A stretch of DNA of 64,000 nucleotides from Clavaria fumosa (Eukaryota; Basidiomycota; Agaricomycetes; Agaricales; Clavariaceae): contig OX637800.1 in the NCBI GenBank assembly GCA_951802425.1, positions 2,232,001-2,296,000 of the forward strand. Reading direction: 5' to 3'. This document shows, piece by piece, positions 43,981-54,880 of the stretch. The position numbers were made by a program, and so were the translations under genes. The notes below the pieces were generated by a model, which ran no database searches, had not been told where the DNA came from, and saw only the letters and a program-made list of their open reading frames with translations. The first letter of the stretch is position 1. Every line of letters begins with the position of its first letter.

Positions 43981-44384
43981 CTTTGCCACCCAAATCCCAT
44001 CCACCACCCCTTTTTACTCTGACAATCAGCTTCACTCTTAATGTTGCCACAAAAGAAATCTTGAGAGTATCATGTTCACTTTTTTGCACCTCCAGTAAGT
44101 AAGCTAAATTCATGTAAATATTACTGTAGACACTAGTCAAAGCTACCCACATACTCCCAAAATCTGATAAGAATCCATGAGGTGGTTGCTGAGATATGGC
44201 CATAGAAGGGCTCAGTGCGACTTTTCAAAAAGTCGGAGTTTAAAATTGGCACGACGCGGATTTGTTCCCACGCCCGCAATTCATGTGATAAAATATTGAA
44301 AATATTATGGTAGGGCCTCCTAATAGGGTAGTATCTTCCTACAAAATTTGGCACAATTCCATCAACTGGTTGTGGAGCTCTGAT
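43981..44384. repeat. Dispersed repeat, copy a
   Basis: About 400 bp nearly identical to 44993-45385, including cttttcaaaa-gtcggagtttaa and cacgcccgcaattcatg. Non-coding; no TIR or LTR recognised. The preceding stretch 43755-43980 is a (CTCACC)-like low-complexity tract. Confidence 0.8.
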
Positions 44385-44610
44385 CTTCTGTGGTTTCTGA
44401 GTTTAAAAATGAAACTGTGGATTGGGTGCCAAGAAATTTCCACTGCACTCACACCCACAGTAAATTGGGTAAAATCACCAAAATATTAATATAAAATAAC
44501 CTGATGAGTGTCTACCTACTGTCAAAGTTTTGTGAGATTCCATGCAGTGGCTGTTGAGATATGAATGAAACATTAATTGTCTCAAAGAGGAAGGATTTTA
44601 CTGCCATAAT

Positions 44611-44718
44611 CAACACCCAACTTCCTATTGGATCAGACCATATAGCTCAGTGGTTAAGAACAAGTCTGGAAGGAAGGTCTTGGGTTCAATCCCTGATGTG
44701 GCCCTTTTTCTGACTTAG
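44611..44718 (+). repeat. tRNA-like SINE/TRIM-LTR fragment
   Basis: Shares caacacccaacttcctattg, the A box TAGCTCAGTGG, the B box GGGTTCAATCCC and a T5 run with the LTRs of the TRIM at 60767-61412, but has a different anticodon region and is diverged. It is either a truncated TRIM LTR or a SINE with a common ancestor. Confidence 0.7.
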
Positions 44719-44935
44719 CCCTTTGGTCCCCTCTGGGGATATGCCTTTCAGGCATGGTGTGCCAGCAGGACCAAAAGCCACACTGGCTTCCTTGCCTTTC
44801 GCACTACCACCTCTTGCCACTGCTGCCCTTATGTGCCAATAGAGAGAGGAGAGAAAGAGGGGGAAGGAGCATGTGGCAGTTGCTGCTACTGCTGCTTGCC
44901 ACTGCTGCTACTGTTGCTGTTGCTGCTGCCACCAC
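44717..44935. repeat. Single copy of the 111-bp repeat plus CTG-rich tract
   Basis: About 44717-44815 matches the tandem array at 8991-9344 (tctggggata-gcctttcaggca). It is followed at 44877-44935 by a degenerate (CTG)n tract. Confidence 0.75.
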
Positions 44936-44992
44936 TCCTCACTCCCCTCCACCCCCTCTAACCTCACTTGTCCTCTCACCTATACACCTCCC

Positions 44993-45385
44993 CTTTGCCA
45001 CATGAATCCCATTCACCACCCCCTTTTACTCTGACAATCAGCTTCACTGTCAATGTTGCCACAAAAGAAATCTTGAGCGTATCATTTTCACTTTCTTGCA
45101 CCTCCAGTAAATAAGCTAAATTCATGTAAATATTACTGTAGACACTAGTCGTGGCCACCCACCTACTCTCAAAATCTGATAAAAATCCATGGGGTGGTTG
45201 CTGAGATATGGCCATAGAAGGGCCTCAGTGCGACTTTTCAAAAGTCGGAGTTTAAAATTGGCATGACGCAGATTTGTTCCCACGCCCGCAATTCATGTGA
45301 TAAAACATTGAAAATATTATGGTAGGGCCTCCTAATAGGGTACTATCTACCTACAAAATTTGGCACAATTCCATCAGGTGGTTGC
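44993..45385. repeat. Dispersed repeat, copy b
   Basis: Second copy of the 43981-44384 unit, with minor indels. It ends at ggtggttg, 13 bp before element IV. The intervening bases are consistent with the end of the LINE fragment found on the other side of element IV. Confidence 0.8.
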
Positions 45386-45398
45386 CACTGTGCTCGCG

Positions 45399-46867
45399 TG
45401 TTAGGGCCTGTCCTGTCTCGAGAGTAGTGCCGGAGATCGACTTGTTGGTGACCTATGCTGGAAACTTGCTAAGACCAATCAACTGTAGAGCACAGTCGAG
45501 AATACTTGGTCCCGGAAGGTCGCGAAGACGTCTGAGAAGATGTAAGAGCGAAGGAAGACAAGTATAAAAGAGGAAGATGTTGTTAGGAAGGTCGCGAAGT
45601 CAGTAGACAAAGTGTAAAGGAGGAAATTGACGAGGAGGGAGGAAATGGGTGATGCTGAGAGGGTCGCGAAGTCGACCAATGAAGCGTGAAGAAAGAAATA
45701 GACGAGGTGGGAGAAAGTGACAACACTGAGAAGGTCGCGAGGTCGACCAATGAAGCGTAGAGAAGGAAGAAGACAAGGTGAAAGAGATAGACAATGTTGG
45801 AAAAGTCGCGGTGGTCACGACGGTGTCGAGGAATGTGTCGGTGAAGGCGATGACTTTGCCAACCGACGGGTGAACCTGTAGGGTTCTAAGATCAGTACCA
45901 AGACGAATAATAGAGAATACTTGGATCGCGCGAGTTGTACGAGCGCAGAGGGCGAGTTAGAACAGACTAGAGTGTGTCTTGGCGGTCTTGTGGTCACCAA
46001 GAGAGACAAGACCTATCAATCACGATGGTTCCAAGCTCAAAGGGCGTACTAGCCTCAAGCTTAAACCAATGTGCGTCAATATCAAGTCTGGAGTACCATA
46101 AGTACATGCGAGACCTTATATACGTACGTAGAGAGAGTATAACGAAAAAGGGAAAGTACAGAGGTCGCCAGGCGACAAGACTATGGTAGTACGGGGTATG
46201 TTTAGTCGTAAAGTGACTAGGTGCATGTTCCACTAAGGTCACGAGGGGTTAGGTATGCATAGGTAAGGTCGTGAAGATGACCTGTCACGGGTCGCGACCT
46301 AGTTAAATAAGTATATACGTCGCTATAACTACGGAGGGATTCTCGGATCATAAGTAACATAATTATAGACGACTGAGGAGAAGAAGGGATGCATATTTGA
46401 AGTGTTCATACAGCTGACCGTTGGTGGCGCGTTTGAGTGTTAAGGTCGTGAGGTCATAAGAGCGATCACGTGGGTGACGCTAGTGATGCAGGTGACCTAC
46501 GGGCGGGTAGTCACGTGGGTAACACTGGTAATGCTGGTAACGTATTGGCGCCGGTAGTGGTAGCGCCGGGGGTGCCGCGCGGCAAGTCACGTGCTGGTGG
46601 TAGTAGACGCGTATCGGTGTGTCACGCATAGGATTGGTGGGCCCGGGTGAAGTATGTGCATAGGATGAAGTACTAGGAAGCATTGCGAGTACAGCATGGT
46701 GGTTGCGAGTGTCGTGTGAGCGCGGGGGAGGTTGGAGAGGCTTCCGGAAGGAGACAGCAGGTCCCGGAAGTGTGTAGAGGGACTCGCAAGGTTGTAGAGG
46801 GTCGTCGAGAAGCTCGTGGATGTGGGTGAAGTCGGCTTGGGCAAGGAAAAATGAATGGGTCCTGACA
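45399..46867 (-). repeat. Element IV 3' LTR
   Basis: 1469 bp. On minus, TGTCAGGACCCATTC ... GGCCCTAACA. Compared with the other copy, many CG/TG exchanges are visible, plus two small indels (a ~21-bp segment near 45925 present only here). Confidence 0.94.
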
Positions 46868-46983
46868 TTACCCCCCCTTCAAGCCTCGAGCCCTGCGAGA
46901 GTGGAGATCACGTGATGATTAGTCAGCGTGATGTTTGTTGATCAGGTCACGACACCCGAAATTTTTCTCTAAGTCCAACCACC

Positions 46984-49063
46984 ATGGTCTCCGCTTTTAT
47001 CAAACAACACGAAACCGAAACCAACAAGGACAAGAACGAGGTCGCGCACGAAATGCGCATTTTCGATGCAACGGAACCCGGGATCAACTTGGGGATCCTA
47101 GAAGACGCGCTGACCCGTCAAAAGGTTGAACAGGCGCGATGTGCGCCGTTCCCGAGAGGAGGTTGCGAAGCGCGAAAATAAGAACAAGGTCGCGAGTCCC
47201 AACAAGGCGAGGGACAACGTCGCAGGCCCTAGCGGGTCAATGGAGAACGTCGCGGGCCCTAGCGGAGTAAGGGGCGAAGTCGTGGGCGGAGCTGACCCGT
47301 TGCCCGCAGACTTCCTGAGGGCATGGAAGAAAATTGGGTCAGCAAGGGAGAATAAGGAATGGAACGAGAGGGAGTGAGAGGTGCGTAGCAGTATTTCTCA
47401 TTTCCATTCGTTTTCTAATTGTTGTGTTGAAGGATTGCGACAATTGCGTCGCAAAGGGCCGACAGTGTGAGCGCAGCACTGCCGGCAAGTGTCGTCAGTG
47501 CGCAGAAGACCACGGAAAGTGCTTGTGGGTTCAAGAATTCCGTTGATGGCGTGTCAAAAATGAATACGGATGGGACGATGCGTGAGTCGACGAGGCGCTG
47601 AAACGCGCCGAGGGATCGGAAACGATGGGTATGGCGACGCCCAAGGTCGTGAGTCGAGTGGGGGGAAAGCTCCCCATCCTTCCGGTTCCGGAAACCCCTA
47701 CGTGAGTAGGGCGTGGAAAACGAACGAGGGCAAGGTCGCGGTCGCCAATGCCGGGTCCTTCGACATCGAGGAGGCGAGTCGCAGACGTACCAGAAACAGA
47801 GACAGAGGTGGAGGAAGACGCGCCGGTGCGACTGACGAACGTCGCGAAGGTTCGCGCGGAGAAGGCGCGGATTCTGGCAACCCCGGGAGAGAAGGGGCGG
47901 CTGCTTCGGAGGGTGATGGACTGTGAGGAAGAAGTGAAGATCCTTCAAGGGCGGTTGGATGTAAGGGCAACGAAGGAGCGCTGGCTGGAGGGGAGGTTGA
48001 AGAAAAGCGAGGAGGTGAAGCGATTGAAGGCGGTCGCGACGACGGTGCGAACGAAGGTGGCGACATTGTCACATGAGTCCGGAACGAGAGAGGAGGTGGA
48101 AAGGGAACTCGCGACGTTGAGACAGCAGGTCGTGGAGCCCTCGAAGAAGACATTGTGGGTGGAGAAGTCCGACAAGGAAGTGGAGTTGGAAAGAGAGTTG
48201 GCGGCGGTAAAACGCGAGTTGGAGGAGGCGCGGAAAAGCGCAAAAGGTGAGTTTTCTTTATGCTTGGAAACTTTTTTACTGAACTTGCGCATCTGTAGGA
48301 AAAAGCAGAGAGGTCCAGGAAGCGCGAGTGGATTCGCTGAAGGCATCCGCATCCAGGGGGTTGGATGTGAAGGTCGCGGAGTTGACGGCGCAGAAGGAGG
48401 AGGTGGAGAAAGATTTTGAGGCTCTCCATGGGGAGGGGAAGGTAAGTAATTGTTTAGTTTTACCACGTTATAAACTGATTTCCTTTGTTTACTCAGACCA
48501 GGAAACCAAGTTGAGGGAGGCGCGCCGCGAGGTGAAGGAATTGGAGAAGGAGAAAGAGGGTAAGTCAATGGTCGCAAGTATAAAATGACTTAATTCAGCG
48601 TTTTATAGTATTAGTCGCAACTGTGGAGAGGATGGAGGAGGAGTTGTCGGTGTCGAGGGAGCAGTCGCAAGGTAAGTGGTCGCGAGTTTCGTATTCTTAA
48701 CGATAAGCTAACGGTTTGTTTCTAGAATTACATGACCAATGTGGGAGTATGGTTGGTGAGCTCCGTGAGGCTCGCTTTCGAGGATGGCGAGGCCTCGAGA
48801 CGGTCTTCTTCACCTACGAAGACCTCTTGATGAAGTCGCCGAAAGAACTCCTGTCGTGGGTAGAGCAATGGGCAGAGCAGGAGCAACGTTGCGTGAGGAG
48901 GGAGCTGTTGGATATTCCAAGGGTGGACAATTGGGGTTTTGAGTTGAAGGCTCCTGAGGCTGGAGAGGAGGAGAAGGGGGAAAAGGAAAAAGTCGCGAGT
49001 GTGGAAGGCGGGGAAGGAGCAGAAGGGTCGCGAAAGGGGAAGGAAAAAGCTCGCGACCAGTAG
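46984..49063 (+). CDS. Antisense Zn2Cys6-like / coiled-coil gene inside element IV
   Basis: Starts at ATG 46984 (MVSAFIKQHETETNKDKNE), 117 bp from the 3' LTR, and ends at TAG 49061-49063, convergent with pol (pol stop at 49162). Introns: 47381-47432, 48247-48298, 48442-48501, 48560-48608 and 48672-48725, all GT-AG and 49-60 bp, and phases join cleanly. Exon 2 opens with a cysteine cluster C-x2-C-x6-C-x7-C-x2-C-x6-C (47436 onward), the exact spacing of a Zn(II)2Cys6 domain. It is followed by a linker and a long Glu/Lys-rich coiled coil (about 47880-48660) and an acidic/basic tail. About 600 codons. Four TGA codons (47375, 47544, 47583, 47703) each fit CGA-to-TGA, and there is one frame change near 47120-47180, so this copy is inactive. 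Role unknown; DNA or chromatin binding is an inference. Confidence 0.72.
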
Positions 49064-49161
49064 ATAAAAGTTTTCTTGTTGTATTTTTATTGCGTATATA
49101 TGAATTGCTGTGAAGTCCGAAGTGAGAAAGTGAAGAAAAAACGAGAAAGAGGCTAGGAAAT

Positions 49162-52100
49162 TTATTGAGTTGCGCGAGTTGCGCGAGGTTTTTCCGGGTA
49201 GGTCGCATGGAAGTCCTGGAGGAGTTCCTTCGATCCGGAAAGTGACTCTATTGGTTCCCAGGTGTCGTCCTCGGGTCCGTAACCTTCCCAATGTACGAGG
49301 TAGAGCACTTTCCTACCCCTCCTTCGAGAATCTAGTATGTCGGCGACTTCATAATGTTGTTCGCCGTCGACCTCGATAGGGGGCGGGGGTTGCTGTTGCC
49401 CCTGGGGGAAAGCGTCGTTGTAGACCTTCTTGAGTAACGAAACGTGGAAAACGTCGTGAATTTCTCGCATCGATTTCGGTAACTGGAGATGATATGCATG
49501 AGTTGAAACTTTCGCGAGTATGGGGAAAGGTCCGGCTCGTTTTGAGTCCAGTTTCTTCATTGGTCTCTTCGTCTTCACATTCCGCAAATCTAACCACACT
49601 CTTGTTCCTTCCTTCCAATCCGGCGTAGTCTCTCTCTTCGGGTCCGCAAAGCGCGAGTAGGCCTCGTTCGCGACCTTGAGTTGGTCTCGTAGATGCTGGT
49701 GAAGCGTCCTGAGATCGGTCGCGACCATATGAGCTTTGTGCACGGGTACGTCGTTGAGAGAAATCGTGAGTCTAGGGTGGTATCCCTTGTTCGCGAAGAA
49801 CGGGGAGACACCAGTCGCGCTATGAGGGGTGTTATTGTATACGAACTCGGCGAGCAGGAGTTGGTAATTCCAGTCGTCTTGCTGGTAGTTCGTATATATT
49901 CGGATATATTGCTCTAGAACCTGGTTGACTCGTTCTGTTTGTCCATCGGTCTCGGGGTGGTAAGCTGTGGAGAGATTTGAAGTAATATCCAAAGCTTGGC
50001 ATAACGAAGACCAAAACTTAGAAACAAATAATCTTCCTCTATCCGACACTATATCCGCGGGTAGCCCATGCTTTGAAAAGACATGGGTGACGAAATGCTG
50101 GGCTAATTCTTTTGCGGTGTCAGTAGTATTGGTAGAGATAAAAATCACTTGTTTCGTAAGTCGACAGACAACGACGAGGATCGAGTCAAAGGTCGCGGAG
50201 AGAGGGAGGGCTTCGATATGGTCCATCGAAATCGAAGACCAAGGTCGCTCGCCTATGGGCAAGGGCTTGAGGAGTCCATAGGGTTTGTGCCGGACGGGTT
50301 TTGCCCTTGCGCAGGTGTGACAACCACGGACATAGGTGGTTATGTCCTTTCGGAGTCCTGGCCAGAAAAACAACCTGTTTATTAGCTGGGTTGTCTTCCT
50401 TATACCTGGATGTCCTCGTAGTTTATGGTCATGATTGGAGCATAAGATGTCAAATCGGAGGGAGTCGTGATCGGGGACGTATATTTTACCGTTACGAAGT
50501 AGTAGTGAGCCATCGGGCGAGAGTGAGAACGCCTTGTCGCGACCTTGTGAAGTGCCCTGTGTTTTCTTGGAGAAATAGGAGTCACGAGGGGCGTGTCGAA
50601 TTCGCGAAATCAGGGCTTCTTCGTTGAGAATGACGGCTGCTCGAAGTAGTTCCGGCGGTATCGCGACCTTGTTGTTTTGCGCATTAGTCGCGGGTTGGTC
50701 GGACTTCTTCGGGTAGATGTCGGGTCGTCGCGTGAGGGCATCTGGCTTCGCGCCTAGCTTTCCTGCTCGATAATGAATTACATAGTCGAAACTGGAAAGG
50801 TACTCTGCCCAGCGGGCTTGTCGACGGCTGAGTTGCTTCGTGGTGGTGAAATAACGTAAGTTATTGTGATCTGAAAAGACCTGAATTTGGTATCGCGTGC
50901 CTTCGAGGTACGCTCTCCATTGCTTGAACGCATCATGTATCGCGAGGAGCTCTTTGTCATAAATGTCGTAGTTGAGCTCTGCGGCGATCATTGTACGTGC
51001 GTGGAAAGCGATGGGACGTAGCTCGTTAGTCGCGGGATCGGTTTGAGAGAGAATGGCCGCTATTGCGTAGTCGGAAGCGTCGCATTCGAGGGTAATGGGG
51101 TGATCAGGGTCATAATGCCAGAGGACGGGAGCTTCGGTAAAGGCTTGTTTGAGGATATCGAAGACTTCTTGACATCGTGTGCTCCACTTCCAAGGCGTAT
51201 CCTTGCGGAGGAGTCGCGTAAGTGGAATGACGATGCCAGAATAGTTATCTATGAATCTTCGGTAGAAATTAGCAAAGCCTAAAAAGCTGTGAAGGTCGCG
51301 GATCTTCGTGGGTACAGGCCAACTTAGAATGGCCTGTATTTTTGAAGGATCCATGGCAATTCCGTCGGGGGACACTATAACTCCAAGGTATTCGACCGTC
51401 GTGGTGTGGAAATCACACTTCTCGGGTCGCACGTGTAAGTCTGCCTTGCGTAGACGTCGTAGAACCTCTCGGACGTGGTCGCGATGCTGTTCGAGGTTAT
51501 CCGAGTAGATTAAGATGTTGTCGAGGTAGACTACTACGTTGACGTCGACCAGATCGTGAAAGATATCGTTCATAAGGTGCTGAAAGGTCACGGGTGCGTT
51601 CGTGAGTCCAAACGGCATGACAAGATATTCGAACGCGCCGTAGCGAGTGCGGAACGCAGTTTTCCACTCGTCTCCTTCAGCTATCCTCACGTTGTTATAC
51701 CCAACACGGAGGTCGATCTTCGAGTAGATTTTGGCCGAGCACAATTGGTCGATGAGGGTCTCAATTCGAGGAATGGGGTAGCGATTTTTGCGGGTGATCT
51801 TGTTGAGACCTCGATAGTCGACGCAGAGGCGAAGGCTTCCATCTTTCTTCTTCGCAAAGAGTACCAGTGCACCTGCGGGGGATTTCGACGGCCGAATGAA
51901 GCCTTTGTCCAACATGTCGTCCAAATAATCTTTTAATGTCTTTAACTCCACTTCTGACATGTTGTACAGCTTCCCATGAGGAGGTGTTTCGCCTTCCTCA
52001 AGTTCAATTTGGTGGGCGTAGTCGCAGTGCGGAGGTAATTCCCGGGCTAGATCTTCAGAAAAGACGTCCAGGAAGTCGTGATACTCGTGCGGGACTGTTT

Positions 52101-52820
52101 CTTTGGGTTTCGGAGGGGGTTGAGTGGTCGCGGAACTCGCGAGTATGGATTCGTCGTCGTGGGGGTTGTTCGCGGGTTGGAAGTATAGGAGACCTATAAA
52201 TTCTCCTTGTTGCTCCAAGCGGCGAAGCGTGGTGGCCTTGACCAATTGAACTCGCGGGGGTTTAGAGGGTTTCAGTGCCAAGTTCACGAGGTCAGGGGGA
52301 GGTTTACTCGGGGGTTTCACGTCCAGAAGAGTGAGGGGGATGGTCGCGGAGCAGGCTGTCTGTCCGAAACTAAAAGTGAGGTTGGTCCAATCGATCCTAG
52401 GGTTCCAGGTTCGCAACCAATCGAGCCCTAGAACCACAGGAGTGAGAGGATGAGTTTTAGTGACGAGGAACTTAATGGGTTGGATAGTATCGTTGGGGAA
52501 TTTCGTATTAGCGTGGACGTAGTGGGTTATATTGGAGCTGGAGGAACTTCCGTCGAAGTATTGAAGCGGTAGAGGTTGCGGAAGTGGCATTAGGAGGTTT
52601 GGACGGGAGTTCGCGAGGGTGAAATCGATGAAATTCATTGATGCGCCGCAATCAACGAGAGTATTTAAGGGAATCGAGCTGAAATCTGGTATTTGTGTCT
52701 TTATGAGGAAGGATTGGGAAGACTGGGAAGCAATGGGAGTATTAGAAAGGTTGTGAGGAAATTGAGGGGAAGAGGAACTAGTCGTGGCCCGCGCGAGTAT
52801 GGGGGTTGGATCGTCGCGAC
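49162..52820 (-). CDS. pol: Element IV Pol, RT active site changed to YLDN
   Basis: The frame is open from the gag stop (first internal ATG 52638; 1158 aa from there), in the -1 frame relative to gag. Just upstream of that ATG the protease motif reads LVDCGAS. RT follows with PRIETLIDQL, YLVMPFGLTNAPVTFQ and the catalytic box YLDNILIYSD at residues about 371-380. RNase H (ECDASDYAIAAILSQ), the integrase HHCC region (HDHKLRGHPG...GCHTCAR) and core acids in SMDHIEALP, SDRGRLF and NQVLEQYI come next. The C-terminal chromodomain is YEVADILDS ... YLVHWEGYGPEDDTWEP. The second catalytic Asp of YxDD is Asn (codon 51517-51519, GAC-to-AAC at a CpG), which should abolish polymerase activity. Confidence 0.92.
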
Positions 52821-54824
52821 TCAGAGTTCCCCCAGAAGCTCCTGAGTTGCTTCCTCGTTTAACTCTTCGTGCGGGTCATCCACATCCTCTTCTACCTCTT
52901 CCTCAACTTCGTACTCTTCCTGGATCTCTTCGTCTCCTTCCTCTAGCGTGAAGACGGCTCGTCTGGCTAATCGTCGATCGGGGCATGCAACGCTGTAATG
53001 TCCTGGCTTTCCACATCTCAAACAAAGGTTTCCCTGATGACGATGTTCTCGTTCCTCATCGCTGAGGGGGACGTAGGGCGGATTTGGATTTGGATTCGGC
53101 TGACGGGGCGGATTAGCGGGTCGCGGTGAAGTCGCGGGATTCCCTGCGGCTGGTCGGGGCGCCATAGGATTATTGCCAGCGGTTGGATAAGGTCGCGACG
53201 TCGTCTGGTAGTTGCGATTTCCGCCTTGTTGAGCCAAGGGGTGATTTCCACCTTGTTGAACAGGGGGACAGGGAGCAGGAGGGTTAGCGCGGAATTGAGT
53301 TTGGCGAGTCTCACTCTCATATTCCCAGTGTCTCTGGTCAATCTGCATGGCTAAATCGCGAAGTTCCTGATACATCGTAGGTCGCGGAATGACTTTCATG
53401 GCCTCTTTAATACGCATGGACATCGAGCGGTAGAGTTCTGATTGCAAGGCGGCCGAATTCCAGTTGGATTCGAAAGCGAAGGACTCGAAACGGATGATGT
53501 GGTTCGAAAACCGTTCGTTTTCGCCCATCTGCAACAAGCGAAGGTTCTGGTCAGCTTCAATCTGTGTGTTGACCACCCCAAACATCCCTCCAAACTCGCG
53601 GATGAATCCTTCCCAGGAATGTAGAGCTGGGTGTTCGGCATTGAATTGAAGGAGGGAGGTGTAGTGGCTCTGCGCGGTGTCCGTGAGGTAAGAGGCGGCG
53701 AAAGTAACCCTCTCGTGATCTCCTTGGAAGGTTACGGGCTTGGCAAAGAAAGTCATTAGGCATTCCGTGACGAAAGGTTTCCACTTGCGTCGGTCACGAC
53801 CATTGAACGGTTCGGGACGTCTGGTGTCGAGCTTGGATTCTCGAGCGAAGGCATCTCGGGCTGATGGTCCTTCGGAGGGAGGGGCCTGGTAATAGTAGTG
53901 GTGATGGTGGGTTCCAGGTGCCTCATCTCGAAGCGCAGCAGCGGGGTGTGGGGGCATAGGGGGGACTGGAGGGACCTGCGGAGCTTCAGTCTGTGACGGA
54001 GGGTGAGATGCTGGTCATGTCTCCATCTGGAGTACTGGTCGCGCTTCCGGTTGTGGAATGCGGAAGGGCTCGACTGGAATCTCGAGGCGAGGGGCAGGTT
54101 GAAGCGTTGCTTCGGTCCCTATAGGGTTGCGAGGGAACACCCTACTCGGAGTAGTGGCTGGCTGCGTCCATGTAGGCCAGCTACTGTGAGGGGCGGTGTA
54201 CCTTGGGATCCTGGAGACAATGGCTGGTCGCTCATCGGGCACGGCAGGATTCGCAAAATTCTGAAGAGATTGAGCCGCGACCTGGAAAAGCGGGGCCATA
54301 TCCCAGGGTCCTCTGGTGGGTTGAGCCTGTCTTGGAGGTCGCGAGGGGGTATCCAGGTCAGGAGGAGTCGGAACTCCGCGGTCGGTAGTCCCTGGATACT
54401 GACGCTGACTCTCGTATAACCGGTTCTGTGGGTTAGCTCAGAATCCATCCGTTAATCATACCAATGCCTCGTAGAGATTTGTCATCTCAATGAGATACGC
54501 TAATTCTTCATCGAGAGTTCCGGTTTCGTATTGGCGGCGAGTATTGTTGAGAATTTGGTAAGTGCGGTGGCGAGGGCGGTCGAAGCGCGGGTAGCCGAGT
54601 TGTTCCACAAGGGTCTCGGCTTCTTCGCGCAGGGACGAGGCGTGGCTAGGTGCGATTTGGGCGGGTTCTTCGGGCTGTGATTGAACGATGGATGCGGGTC
54701 GCTCTTGAACGGTGGTAGGCGGCTCGCGAGTAGTCTCCAAGATCATTGGAGTGATCGCGCAGCTACCTGTGCGTGTCTGGAAGTGATGAGTGGTTGGTTG
54801 GGGAGGAGTGTGACTGGAAGACAT
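52821..54824 (-). pseudogene. gag: Element IV gag with three TGA codons
   Basis: One continuous frame of 668 codons from ATG 54824 (MSSSHTPPQPTTHHF), 44 bp after the PBS, to TGA 52821-52823. In-frame TGA codons lie at 54456-54458, 54438-54440 and 54015-54017, with no TAA, TAG or frameshift. The N-terminal third is Pro-rich. The capsid region starts near 53830 (FNGRDRRKWKPFVTECL) and includes TFAASYLTDTAQSHYTSLL. One CCHC knuckle, CLRCGKPGHYSVAC, lies near 53010, and a Glu-rich C terminus follows (EEGDEEIQEEYEVEEEVEED). An alternative start at 53957 would give an intact 378-aa capsid-nucleocapsid, so a shorter Gag could still be made. Confidence 0.85.
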
Positions 54825-54867
54825 AATGGTTTGTGTTATCCGGGTGTTGAGTGGTGGGGTGAGGGGG

Positions 54868-54879
54868 AGACTTGATATT
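54868..54879 (-). promoter_or_regulatory. Self-priming PBS of element IV
   Basis: On minus AATATCAAGTCT, one base after the 5' LTR. The same 12 bases in opposite sense (AGACTTGATATT) occur in the LTR at 55538-55549, 27 bp downstream of the TATATAA box at 55576-55582. Also conserved in the solo LTR at 1762-3089. Confidence 0.82.
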
Positions 54880-54880
54880 A

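Noticed and set aside
45399..46867. Reading the two 1.47-kb repeats as a segmental duplication
   Set aside because: TG...CA ends, matching TSD TCGCG, adjacent PBS and PPT and enclosed gag-pol identify them as LTRs.
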